Shown: in pieces, positions 1-7,173 of the stretch
Layout: every line of letters begins with the position of its first letter
Position numbering within the stretch: position 1 is the stretch's first letter
DNA from: an uncultured Prevotella sp.
GTDB lineage: Bacteria > Bacteroidota > Bacteroidia > Bacteroidales > Bacteroidaceae
Length of the DNA: 17,855 nucleotides
Direction of reading: 5' to 3'
NCBI GenBank assembly: GCA_900543975.1
Contig: UQTI01000061.1
Span: 1-17,855, forward strand
Translations under genes and position numbers: made by a program
The notes under the pieces: model-generated
Database searches by the model: none
Told to the model about the DNA's origin: nothing
The model's input: only the letters and a program-made list of their open reading frames with translations

Positions 1-120
1 AGGACTACTTAGATAGGCTGTTGACGGGAAGTTCAATTTGATGCGTCTGCCCTGCGTTCGTGGTACGATGACTTTATGTGCTCTTTAAGAGTTTAAAATG
101 GGTTTGTCAAGAGCTTTTCA

Positions 121-161
121 CTTCCCTCTCCGACGGGGAGGGGGAAGCCGCCGAAGGCGGC
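121..161. repeat. GC-rich double hairpin
   Basis: Two adjacent inverted repeats. The first pairs 121-131 with 137-147, an 11-bp stem with one G-T pair and a 5-nt loop. The second pairs CCGCC at 148-152 with GGCGG at 156-160 around GAA. It could end transcription of a gene lying left of the window or be a REP-like palindromic unit. No clear T-tract follows, so terminator function is uncertain. Bases 1-120 and 162-345 show nothing else I can support. Confidence 0.5.
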
Positions 162-345
162 GCGGGGGGCTGTAGGTTTGTTGCTTGTCTTTCTATTGTT
201 AAATAAATCTTATGTTTAGCATAAAATCGAAAGAAAAATGTAGTGTTTACTGTCTTTTTACTATTTTTACAGCCGGAAACGAGAAGAACTGTAAAATAAG
301 GTATAGAAGAGATAAACCTTTAACTGCGATTTTTTGTAGATAAAC

Positions 346-481
346 GATTCTTGGATTGACAAGCTTGGATAACGATGATGCTTGGATTGACAAGCTTGGA
401 TAAAACAAGCGCAGACAAATGATGCTTGTATAAACAAGCTTGGATAACAATGATGCTTGGATAAAACAGGCGCAGACAAAC
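346..481 (+). repeat. Imperfect tandem repeat in the leader of the adhesin gene
   Basis: Four related units start at about 346, 377, 421 and 452, each opening with GAT(G/T)CTTG. They alternate between a short form (28-31 bp) and a form carrying an AAACA(A/G)GCGCAGACAAA tail. The 8-bp palindrome CAAGCTTG occurs at 360-367, 391-398 and 435-442. The block ends about 50 bp before the ATG at 531, so it probably lies in the 5' leader or promoter region. Function is unknown; length variation by recombination or slippage is plausible. Confidence 0.7.
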
Positions 482-530
482 GATGTGATAGAAACAACGC
501 TATTAATAAAAATCAAAAAAAGAAAATGTT

Positions 531-3500
531 ATGAGACAAACATTACACCGAATGTGTGTGTCATTGCTCTTGCTCGCTCTCTTTGGAGGAGCAGCAATGG
601 CGCAGAAAGTGGCGGTGACCAGCGTGTCCTTTCCTAAGGCACAGGCAAGCACGTCACAACCTGTGAAGTTTCAGGTTCACAACTACGATTTTGCCAATCC
701 CTACGAGGGCAAGGCAACGGTGGGCATAAAAGATGCCGACGGCACCGTGCTCTGCCAAGAAGAGATTGACCTCAACGTCCCCAAGATGGGAAACCAGGAT
801 GTGCAGTTGCCCATCCGCCTGACAACCGATTATGGTAAGAGCTACGCTTACACCGTCTTTGTCGATGTTGACGGCAACCAGACTGCACAGCCAAACATGG
901 ATGTCAAATTTACGATGCCCACAACCGTCAGCGCACCGCTCACATGGAGCGCCGACCTGGCAGGCAAGAGTGTGCTGGGCTACGGCAACTTCAACTATTT
1001 CTCTGACCCCGACATGTTCGTGGCTCAGGGTCGCGTTTCGGTGGTTAACAAGGGAGGCGTGGAGACACTGCCTATAACCTTTGAGAAGGACAAGCAGATG
1101 ACCATAAGTTTCAGCCATTACTCTGACCTCGCGTCGACGGTGACCGTCGTTGCCGACTATGGCGAGCGACAGGAGACCATCTACAGTGAGGAGTGTGGCA
1201 TAAGCACCAAGCTCACAAGCCACTATTGCAGCTTCAAGGCCGACAGCACAGCCATCATCCGTCTGGTAGCCACCGCCAAGGGATCGTTCAACACCTACGG
1301 ACAGATGCAGCTCGGACAGCTCTCCGTCACAGAGTCGAAGCCCGACCTGTCAATGGACGAGATCCTTTCGCCTGCCGCCTCTTCGCTCTGCACCTCTGCC
1401 GACGGCTATGAGGTGAAGGTGCGCGTGAAGAACAATTCGCCGTTCGACATCGCCAACCCCACGCTCGCGTTTTCGTTCTCTGACCAAGAGGTGTCGGAGC
1501 AGTATGAGGGCACGGTAAAGGCATTCGAGTCTCTCGACTACACCTTCAAGACACGCCTTCAGACAGCCGACGCATGGCTCGGACAGCTTAAGGCCACTGT
1601 CAGCTCAGCCGACGACAGCAACGCCGACAACAACAGTGTGTCGTCATCGATCAGGGTATATGCGCCGATGACATTCCCTTACACCACCGGCTTCGACACG
1701 GGCAACGACCTGTGGACCGTCTACGATGGCAACAACGACGGCGTGATCTGGGGCTTCGACTCGAGCAGCAGTCTTGGCAACATCGCCTATTTTCCAGCCG
1801 ATGCGCTGGCAAGCAACGACTGGCTCATCTCGCCCGCCATCAGCATGCCCAAGGGACGCTCACGCCTGTCGTTCTACTATTCTGGCGGCACGCGTCTCAC
1901 ACAGCATCTGCGCGTGCTCATGGGTACCGAGCCGTCGGTAGACAAGATGACGGAGGTGCTCTTCGACGAGGATGTGAAAAACAACGGATGGCTCAACGGC
2001 TATCATGTCATAGACCTCGACGAGTCTGGTCTGCGCTATTTCGCCTTCCAGACCACGGGCAAAAGCGACCAGATCATCATCGACAACATAAAGATTGACC
2101 AGGCAGAGGACCTGTGCATAGGCTCTGTCGACTTTAAGGAGAAGAGCGGCTTTGCCAAGACCACGTCGAAGGTTTCGCTCTCTTACATAAACCACGGCGT
2201 GACACCGCAGAAGAACATCACGCTGCGCTACTGGCTCAACACCGCCGACGACCCATACGCTCCCACCAAGGCTCCCTATGCCGAGGAGACGGTGGCTGAC
2301 GAGGTGCAGCCCGGCGAGACCGTGACCTACACCTTCGAGAAGGAGGCCGACGTGTCGAAGGGTGGCGAGACCTATGCCCTCGTGGGAAGCATTGTGACCA
2401 AGGTGGGTGAGGACCAGCAGAACGACCTCATCGCAGGAACAACATCGCTCGAAAACTGGGCTGTGCCGTCGCTGCCTTACACGCAGGGCTTCGAGGAGTC
2501 GACAACAGCACAGAAGCAGTGGACCTTCACACAGGAGGGTACCTCAAAATGGCTCGTGGGCAACAACTCGGCGGGTGCTTATCAAGGCTCGAAGAGCTTG
2601 TGCCACACAGGCAAGGTGGCAGAGGGCAAGGAAGACTGGGCGTTCTCAGAGCCGTTGCAGCTGGAGAAGGGCACCTACGACATTGCTTTCTTCTACCGCA
2701 CAACAAAGAACTATAAGCTTGCCACGCAAGCACAGACCTTCCGCGCCATGCTCGGCACAGCTCCTGAGGCTGACAAGATGACCACCCAGCTGCTGAAGGA
2801 GGAGGACCTCCTCGTGTCGGGACAGTGGTCAAAGAAATATTCGGGCACATTCACCGTAGATGAGGCCGGTACCTATTATCTTGGCTTCGGCAACACCACA
2901 GCCAACGCTCAGGGCATGACCTTCGTTGACAACATAAGCGTCAGCGCTCATGCCGACGGACAGACTCTGCCTTACGCCCTCAACCTCGATGCCGACAACG
3001 CCGAGGAGGGCATGGAGAAATATTATCCTTCATCGACCGTGTGCCAGTGGAAACTCACCGACCAGGAAGACGGCTCAAAGGCTGAGGTGGTGGAGCGCAC
3101 ACAGACGTTCAGCGACCTTTCTTACAGCTCTGACGGCTACCTCGTGCTGCCTAAGCTTCAGGTGGAGAAGGGTAAGGAGATAAAGCTCACGTTCGACTAC
3201 TCGTTGGTGAGCGAGCTCACCCCTGATCTCACGCTTGACGTGTTCGACGGCACCGTAAGCAACCCCGCCGCGTTCACAAAGCAGGCATCGCTGCCCGTGG
3301 TCGCTGACGGCTCGTTCGCAACCACGACCGTGACGCTGCCTGCTGTGGCTGCTCAGGCTGAGGCTGCCTCATCTGCCGATGCCACCACCAACCTCTTCGT
3401 TGCCTTCCGCACAAGTGCTCCCGAGGATGGTGCTGCCATGAAGAACGGCTACATCTACACCGCCAAGATAAAGAACGTCTCGCTGACTTATGCCGATGCA

Positions 3501-3716
3501 ACGGGCATCAGCGACATCAACACCGACAATGCTGGCGTGGCTCTCGTTTGTGGAGTGATTAGCGGCAATGCTCCCATCACTGTCTACGATCTCGCTGGCC
3601 GCAAGGTGGCTGCGGCTATGACCATAAACGGCAAGGCATCGCTCAATGTATCACAGCTCAATGGTGTGTATGTGGTTAAGGTTGGCGACAAGGTGGTTAA
3701 GATGATATTTAAATAA
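531..3716 (+). CDS. Secreted adhesin-like protein, three choice-of-anchor J modules, T9SS-type C-terminal sorting tail
   Basis: This 1061-aa protein is probably exported and then attached to or released from the cell surface. Residues 1-25 are a signal peptide (hydrophobic core LLLLALFGGAA, cleavage near AMAQ). Residues about 285-375 and 540-645 look like CARDB-type beta-sandwich linkers. Three jelly-roll modules of the cleaved-adhesin/choice-of-anchor J type start at about 380 (FPYTTGFDTG), 647 (LPYTQGFEES) and 814 (LPYALNLDAD). The first two end in typical xxDNIxI/V strands (IIIDNIKID, TFVDNISVS). Residues about 990-1061 match a type A T9SS sorting domain, with ITVYDLAGRKV and LNGVYVVKVGDKVVK. 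The ATG at 531 is chosen because it gives a complete signal peptide; no Shine-Dalgarno is visible. The gene stands alone and converges on the DUF3109 gene. The ligand is unknown. Domain types are confident, function is not. Confidence 0.85.
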   Translation: MRQTLHRMCVSLLLLALFGGAAMAQKVAVTSVSFPKAQASTSQPVKFQVHNYDFANPYEGKATVGIKDADGTVLCQEEIDLNVPKMGNQDVQLPIRLTTDYGKSYAYTVFVDVDGNQTAQPNMDVKFTMPTTVSAPLTWSADLAGKSVLGYGNFNYFSDPDMFVAQGRVSVVNKGGVETLPITFEKDKQMTISFSHYSDLASTVTVVADYGERQETIYSEECGISTKLTSHYCSFKADSTAIIRLVATAKGSFNTYGQMQLGQLSVTESKPDLSMDEILSPAASSLCTSADGYEVKVRVKNNSPFDIANPTLAFSFSDQEVSEQYEGTVKAFESLDYTFKTRLQTADAWLGQLKATVSSADDSNADNNSVSSSIRVYAPMTFPYTTGFDTGNDLWTVYDGNNDGVIWGFDSSSSLGNIAYFPADALASNDWLISPAISMPKGRSRLSFYYSGGTRLTQHLRVLMGTEPSVDKMTEVLFDEDVKNNGWLNGYHVIDLDESGLRYFAFQTTGKSDQIIIDNIKIDQAEDLCIGSVDFKEKSGFAKTTSKVSLSYINHGVTPQKNITLRYWLNTADDPYAPTKAPYAEETVADEVQPGETVTYTFEKEADVSKGGETYALVGSIVTKVGEDQQNDLIAGTTSLENWAVPSLPYTQGFEESTTAQKQWTFTQEGTSKWLVGNNSAGAYQGSKSLCHTGKVAEGKEDWAFSEPLQLEKGTYDIAFFYRTTKNYKLATQAQTFRAMLGTAPEADKMTTQLLKEEDLLVSGQWSKKYSGTFTVDEAGTYYLGFGNTTANAQGMTFVDNISVSAHADGQTLPYALNLDADNAEEGMEKYYPSSTVCQWKLTDQEDGSKAEVVERTQTFSDLSYSSDGYLVLPKLQVEKGKEIKLTFDYSLVSELTPDLTLDVFDGTVSNPAAFTKQASLPVVADGSFATTTVTLPAVAAQAEAASSADATTNLFVAFRTSAPEDGAAMKNGYIYTAKIKNVSLTYADATGISDINTDNAGVALVCGVISGNAPITVYDLAGRKVAAAMTINGKASLNVSQLNGVYVVKVGDKVVKMIFK

Positions 3717-3720
3717 AAGG

Positions 3721-3808
3721 AATGGATTTGAACGTTCCTTGAAATGGATTTGAATGTTCCTTAAAATGGATTTGAACGTTCCTTAAAAAGGACTTCTATG
3801 TTCCTTAA
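3721..3808. repeat. Tandem array A: four 22-bp units
   Basis: Four units of exactly 22 bp (3721-3742, 3743-3764, 3765-3786, 3787-3808) start 4 nt after the adhesin stop codon. Units 1-3 are almost identical and share AATGGATTTGAA; unit 4 is diverged. All share the ending TGTTCCTTAA or CGTTCCTT(A/G)A. The centre of units 1 and 3 is the palindrome GAACGTTC. Nothing separates the units, so this is not a CRISPR. It lies in the 3' region of the adhesin transcript. Confidence 0.9.
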
Positions 3809-3820
3809 AGGAGGCTCTAT

Positions 3821-3940
3821 AGTTATCACGCTTCGACCGAAGTACACATGTGCACCGACCGAAGTACACATGTGCACCGACCGAAGTACACACGCACACC
3901 GACCGAAGTACACACGCGCACCGACCGAAGCGTGATGACT
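3821..3940. repeat. Tandem array B: four 22-bp units inside a 15-bp inverted repeat
   Basis: Four 22-bp units (3834-3855, 3856-3877, 3878-3899, 3900-3921) and a 9-bp partial unit all begin CGACCGAAGTACACA. Units 1 and 2 are identical and contain the palindrome CACATGTG; units 3 and 4 differ only in that core. The array is enclosed by 15-bp arms, 3821-3835 (AGTTATCACGCTTCG) and 3926-3940, complementary at 14 of 15 positions and sharing a few bases with the array ends. The rest of the gap to 4020 shows only a small 6-bp inverted repeat (GCTGAA/TTCAGC) at 3978-3990. Confidence 0.9.
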
Positions 3941-4020
3941 AACAGACTTCTTTTAAGGGGTATTTGTTGTTTAGTATGCTGAAATTCAGCTATTTATCTG
4001 GGCGTAGAAAATAATCGTAA

Positions 4021-4596
4021 TCAAGTGAAACTGATTTGCTTGCCCGCCTCGCACAGCTTCTCGTAAAACTCGGCACCGAAGCGGCGGATGAGCGGCTCTT
4101 TAAGAAACTTATACACGGGCAGATGCAGCTCGCGTCCCTTCTTCATAGCGTCGCGGCACACATCCCAACGGTTATAGTTGAGCGCAATCATGCCGTTGCC
4201 CAGACGCTTTTCGCGGATGGGGTAGAGGGCGCAACTGATAGGTTTGCAGAACCCTGTTTTTCCCGAACGGTAAGCACGTTCCAGGGCGCACAGACAGCAG
4301 TCGCCCTCGTAGCATGTGAACACGCAGTCTTTGCCTCCCACGATGCTCGTCACCAGGTCGCCGTCGCGGTCGGTATATGCCACGCCTTGCTTGTCGACAA
4401 CAGCCTGTGCCGATGCCGACATGTCGTCCCACACGGTGTCGAGAGCGTCTTCTATGCCTCCAATCTCATCGAGCGTCACAGGAGCGCCAGCGTCGCCCTC
4501 TACGCAGCAGATGCCCTTGCAGGCATCAAGGTCGCAACAAAACTCTTCGGTGAAGATGTCGCTCGAAACCAATATGTCATCAATCTCTATTATCAT
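4021..4596 (-). CDS. DUF3109 family cysteine-rich protein
   Basis: This 191-aa protein matches the conserved Bacteroidetes DUF3109 family by its opening, MIIEIDDILVSSDIF, and the early cluster FCCDLDACKGICC followed by EGDAGAP. It has 14 cysteines, further grouped as DCVFTC, GDCCLC and FCKPISC, a pattern like the YkgJ-type zinc/iron-chelating cluster proteins. A metal site is therefore likely, but the biochemical role is unknown. There is no signal peptide, so it is cytoplasmic. The start at 4596 is supported by the conserved N-terminus. It lies about 200 bp downstream of ung on the same strand. The leader (minus strand, 4613-4670) has three spaced copies of a GATTTAGAAA motif 15-16 bp apart, of unknown meaning. 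Confidence 0.85.
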   Translation of the reverse strand: MIIEIDDILVSSDIFTEEFCCDLDACKGICCVEGDAGAPVTLDEIGGIEDALDTVWDDMSASAQAVVDKQGVAYTDRDGDLVTSIVGGKDCVFTCYEGDCCLCALERAYRSGKTGFCKPISCALYPIREKRLGNGMIALNYNRWDVCRDAMKKGRELHLPVYKFLKEPLIRRFGAEFYEKLCEAGKQISFT

Positions 4597-4690
4597 AATG
4601 TTCTTCTATAATTTTTTCTAAATCAGAGTTTTTCTAAATCAAAGCTTTCTAAATCAGAACCCTTGCCTCTTTCTTGATAGCCTCACGTTT

Positions 4691-4808
4691 CTCAAAACGA
4701 AAAAGCTCAAAACGAGAAAACTCAAAACGAGAAAACTCAAAATTCAAAAATTCAACATTGCGGCATCGCCGCAACAATTCAAAATTCAAAACTCAAAATT
4801 CAAAATTC
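4691..4808 (-). repeat. Heptamer and 15-mer repeats with a hairpin at the 3' end of ung
   Basis: Read on the minus strand, GAATTTT/GAGTTTT heptamers start inside the last codons of ung (4808) and run to about 4775. A perfect 7-bp hairpin follows (TTGCGGC/GCCGCAA, 4758-4774, 3-nt loop), then more T-rich repeats. These include three 15-bp units at 4691-4735 (plus strand CTCAAAACGAGAAAA type). The hairpin followed by T-rich sequence may act as a weak terminator for ung. The same style of element sits 3' of parE. Confidence 0.75.
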
Positions 4809-5465
4809 AATCGCCTTTTCCCCATGCTCCACCAAATACTGGTTGCAGCGTGAGAAATGGTGGTTGCCGAACCATCCGCCGCGGTTTGCGGAGAGGGGCG
4901 ACGGGTGTACCGACTCGAGCACCAGGTGGCGTGACGTGTCGATGAGGCTCTTCTTGGAGCGTGCATAGCCGCCCCAGAGAATGAAGACCAGGTGGTCGCG
5001 TCCGGTGTTGAGGGCCCTGATGGCGGCATCGGTGAACGTCTCCCATCCCTTGCGCTGATGGCTTGCTGCCTGATGCGCCCGCACGGTGAGCGTGGCGTTG
5101 AGCAGCAGCACGCCCTGTTCAGCCCAGCGTGTGAGGTCGCCGCTTTTGGGCATGGGTGTGCCGAGGTCTTGCTCTATCTCCTTGAAGATGTTCTGCAGCG
5201 ACGGAGGAAACGGCACACCGTCGTTCACGGAGAAGCTGAGTCCTTGCGCCTGTCCTTGCTCATGGTAAGGATCCTGCCCAATGATGACCACCTTCACCTT
5301 GTCGAAGGGACAGAGGTTGAAGGCGTTGAAGATGAGGTGGCCCGGAGGATAGCATGTGGTGGTGCTATATTCGTGGCGCACAAAACGGGTTAGTTCGGAG
5401 AAGTAGGGTTTCTCAAACTCTGCGCTGAGACGCTCCTTCCACGACTGTTCTATCTTTACATCCAT
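4800..5465 (-). CDS. ung: Uracil-DNA glycosylase, family 1
   Basis: Ung removes uracil from DNA to start base excision repair. This 221-aa protein has the full family 1 signature. Motif A, GQDPYHEQGQAQG, is at residues 63-75 with catalytic Asp65, and motif B, HPSPLSANRGG, is at 187-197 with catalytic His187. Length and spacing match the family. I chose the ATG at 5465 over an in-frame start at 5573. It gives the usual family N-terminus, and the longer form would read through the ung promoter and overlap the -7 region of coaD. It is divergent from coaD across 113 bp. The last two codons and stop (GAA TTT TGA) belong to the downstream heptamer repeat, so the C-terminal EF is repeat-derived. Confidence 0.95.
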   Translation of the reverse strand: MDVKIEQSWKERLSAEFEKPYFSELTRFVRHEYSTTTCYPPGHLIFNAFNLCPFDKVKVVIIGQDPYHEQGQAQGLSFSVNDGVPFPPSLQNIFKEIEQDLGTPMPKSGDLTRWAEQGVLLLNATLTVRAHQAASHQRKGWETFTDAAIRALNTGRDHLVFILWGGYARSKKSLIDTSRHLVLESVHPSPLSANRGGWFGNHHFSRCNQYLVEHGEKAIEF

Positions 5466-5491
5466 GTGTTGTTGCTGTTTTTTTATGTCAA

Positions 5492-5499
5492 CAAAGTTA
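5492..5499 (-). promoter_or_regulatory. Probable -7 box of the ung promoter
   Basis: On the minus strand this reads TAACTTTG, a full match to the Bacteroidetes TAnnTTTG consensus, 26 nt before the ung ATG. No good TTTG -33 box stands at the expected distance, so the call rests on the -7 box and the location. Confidence 0.5.
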
Positions 5500-5543
5500 A
5501 TGTTTTTTTCTCGAATGATTGGGCTATTGTAAAAAGAAAATCG

Positions 5544-5551
5544 TAATTTTG
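5544..5551 (+). promoter_or_regulatory. Probable -7 box of the coaD-ybeY promoter
   Basis: TAATTTTG fits TAnnTTTG and ends 27 nt before the coaD ATG. A TTG at 5519-5521 is a possible but distant (22 nt) -33 element. It lies in the same divergent gap as the ung promoter. Confidence 0.55.
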
Positions 5552-5578
5552 CAGAAAACAAGAAAAACAGCACATAAC

Positions 5579-6022
5579 ATGCGGACAGGAATATTTGTTG
5601 GTAGCTTCGACCCGTTCACCATCGGGCACAAGTCGGTCGTGGACCGCGTGCTGCCGCTCTTCGACAGGGTGGTGATAGGCGTTGGTGTGAACGAGCGCAA
5701 GCAGTATATGCTCACGGTGGAGGAGCGCGTTGCTGCCATCAGGCAGCTGTATGCCGGCGATGGACGCGTGGTGGTGGAGAGCTATTCAGACCTCACCGTC
5801 GATTTTGCCCAGCGCCACGACGCACAGTTTGTTGTCAAGGGCGTGCGCAACGTGCGCGACTTTGAATATGAGCGTGACCAAGCCGACATCAACCGTCGCC
5901 TGACAGGTCTTGAGACGCTCCTCATCTATGCCGAGCCAGGTCTCGACAGCGTGTCGTCGTCGGTGGTGCGCGAGCTTAACCATTTCGGCAAGGACACGTC
6001 AATGTTTGTGCCTAAAAGATGA
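5579..6022 (+). CDS. coaD: Phosphopantetheine adenylyltransferase
   Basis: CoaD joins ATP and 4'-phosphopantetheine to give dephospho-CoA, the penultimate step of coenzyme A synthesis, in the cytoplasm. The 147-aa product has the nucleotidyltransferase motif GSFDPFTIGH (residues 8-17, with T14 and H17 of the TxGH signature). It also has the basic KGVRNVRDFEYE segment and the C-terminal VSSSVVREL, which corresponds to the ISST-type nucleotide-binding motif. It is slightly shorter than the usual 155-165 aa. An in-frame start at 5519 would put the promoter inside the gene, so the ATG at 5579 is preferred. ybeY follows after 18 bp, almost certainly in the same transcript. Confidence 0.95.
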   Translation: MRTGIFVGSFDPFTIGHKSVVDRVLPLFDRVVIGVGVNERKQYMLTVEERVAAIRQLYAGDGRVVVESYSDLTVDFAQRHDAQFVVKGVRNVRDFEYERDQADINRRLTGLETLLIYAEPGLDSVSSSVVRELNHFGKDTSMFVPKR

Positions 6023-6040
6023 AAAAACAAAAATGAAATT

Positions 6041-6463
6041 ATGATAACATACAACAGTGAAGGCGTACGCATGCCAAAAATAAAAAAGCGCGACACCTCG
6101 GCTTGGATCAAGGCCGTGGCAGCATCTTATGGTCGTAAGGTGGGTGAGATAGGCTACCTCTTCGTTGACGACGAGAAGATTCTTGAGGTCAACCGCGAGT
6201 ATCTGGGTCACGACTATTACACTGACGTCATAACGTTCGATTATGATGAGGACGACACCGTGAGCGGCGACATCGTCATCTCGCTCGACACTGTGCGCTC
6301 CAACGCCCAACTCTTTGGAAAGACCTACGAGGAAGAGCTTTATCGTGTCATCATTCACGGCATCCTGCACCTCTGCGGCATCAACGACAAGGGGCCTGGC
6401 GAACGCGAAATAATGGAAGCGGCTGAGAACAAGGCGCTTGCCATGAGAAACGGGCAGAAATAA
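6041..6463 (+). CDS. ybeY: Endoribonuclease YbeY (rRNA maturation factor)
   Basis: YbeY is a metal-dependent RNase involved in 16S rRNA 3'-end maturation and ribosome quality control. This 140-aa protein carries the core HGILHLCGIND at residues 106-116. The first two metal-ligand histidines (106, 110) are present, but the third position of the canonical HGxLHLxGYDH motif is Asp116. I believe this substitution is common in Bacteroidetes homologues. The upstream segment DYYTDVITFDYDE (residues 58-70) and GDIVIS also fit the family. It lies 18 bp after coaD. A weak hairpin (GGGC/GCCC, 6512-6525) followed by T-rich sequence may end the transcript. Confidence 0.92.
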   Translation: MITYNSEGVRMPKIKKRDTSAWIKAVAASYGRKVGEIGYLFVDDEKILEVNREYLGHDYYTDVITFDYDEDDTVSGDIVISLDTVRSNAQLFGKTYEEELYRVIIHGILHLCGINDKGPGEREIMEAAENKALAMRNGQK

Positions 6464-6627
6464 GAAAATAAAAAGAAAAAAGGAGCGGGTATAGACGAGC
6501 CAACGGTTGTTGGGCGTTTATGCCCGTTTGTTGTTTATATCAGATATTTTTAACAAAACGGATGTTAAAAAGATGACCTGATTCTTAACAAACGTAAATA
6601 TAAGGCGCAGCCAATCTGAAATGTTTG

Positions 6628-6635
6628 TATATTTG
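6628..6635 (+). promoter_or_regulatory. Possible orphan -7 box upstream of the structured repeat
   Basis: TATATTTG matches TAnnTTTG. No coding sequence begins nearby; the next feature downstream is the structured repeat at 6693. There is no clear -33 box. It could start a small RNA or the leader of the 78-aa ORF. Confidence 0.3.
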
Positions 6636-6692
6636 CGAAAAGAACAACTTTAGTAAGTAACCACTGCAAGCCACATATTGGCGATTCTTTTA

Positions 6693-6775
6693 AGAACGTT
6701 TTCGTTAAGCCAGATGAGCAGAACCGAGCTTGCTCGAGTTATGCCATGGCGAGAAAAGGTGCCATGAAATGGAAC
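6693..6775 (+). repeat. Structured dispersed repeat, copy C
   Basis: This copy is in inverted orientation relative to the two copies at about 15.0-15.2 kb (minus strand there). Three hairpins can be drawn. H1 is AACG-TTTT-CGTT at 6695-6706. H2 pairs 6722-6728 with 6733-6740 with a CTTG loop and one bulged A. H3 pairs CATGGC (6745-6750) with GCCATG (6761-6766) around a 10-nt loop. In this orientation it lies downstream of coaD-ybeY on the same strand. The stretch 6464-6690 has no other feature I can support beyond the weak hairpin after ybeY and the orphan -7 box. Confidence 0.85.
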
Positions 6776-6892
6776 AAAAAACTTTTGTCATGCACAATGC
6801 GTCCACAAAACGTTAGTGCGTTTAAAAACGGCGCCGGTTACCAACACAATGCAGTAGTGGAAAAAAACTAAACATTTGAGCCGAAGGAGAGG

Positions 6893-6925
6893 ATGGCATA
6901 TAACACTCTTCAAACTACACGATGA
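6893..6925 (+). CDS. Possible 10-codon leader peptide overlapping the next ORF
   Basis: An ATG at 6893, preceded by the purine-rich GAAGGAGAGG, opens a 10-codon frame (MAYNTLQTTR). Its TGA overlaps the ATG of the next ORF as ATGA (6922-6925). Such overlaps are typical of translational coupling. The frame is very short and may be chance. Confidence 0.2.
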   Translation: MAYNTLQTTR

Positions 6926-7158
6926 GCATCAAAATTTTTGTAATTCCAGCGATGGCTATTATAGCCGCTGAGCTTGTATGCACCCTATGCAACGTAAACA
7001 CCGCAAAGAAGCATGTGTCTGACATAAAGATGCAGGCAGGGACCATTGTGTCAGCAACGGGCAGTAATGAGGTTGCGTCGGCAGAGGTAAAGAACGGAAA
7101 CGAAACAGACGTCACAAACAATTCAACTGGCCTTCAGCTATGGAGGATAGAACGTTGA
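6922..7158 (+). CDS. Small hypothetical protein with an N-terminal hydrophobic segment
   Basis: I do not recognise this 78-aa product. Residues about 4-22 are hydrophobic (IFVIPAMAIIAAELVCTLC) and could be a signal anchor or export signal. The remainder is polar and rich in Val, Asn and Thr, with no motif I can name. The only Shine-Dalgarno-like sequence nearby belongs to a 10-codon frame whose stop overlaps this start. It is the only open frame of any size on the plus strand between ybeY and the terminator at 7242. It is AT-richer than the neighbouring core genes and could be a non-coding spacer or a decayed gene. Confidence 0.35.
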   Translation: MSIKIFVIPAMAIIAAELVCTLCNVNTAKKHVSDIKMQAGTIVSATGSNEVASAEVKNGNETDVTNNSTGLQLWRIER

Positions 7159-7173
7159 TAAAGAAGAGGGCGT

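Noticed and set aside
1..41. A frame ending DYLDRLLTGSSI then TGA at 39-41, possibly the tail of a gene left of the window.
   Set aside because: Only 12 codons are visible and no family can be recognised, so it cannot be told from chance.
247..516. Minus-strand frames of 76-89 codons over the leader repeat.
   Set aside because: They translate the tandem repeat into repetitive SLSIQAS-type sequence, have no family resemblance, and overlap the adhesin leader.
3721..3940. CRISPR array.
   Set aside because: The 22-bp units are contiguous with no unique spacers, and no cas genes are present.
5466..5573. A 36-residue N-terminal extension of Ung.
   Set aside because: It would run across the ung promoter and into the coaD promoter, and the sequence is unlike Ung N-termini.
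6746..6871. A 41-codon plus-strand frame starting MARKGAMKWN inside repeat copy C.
   Set aside because: In copy B of the repeat the same frame stops at once, and the hairpin evidence points to RNA rather than protein.
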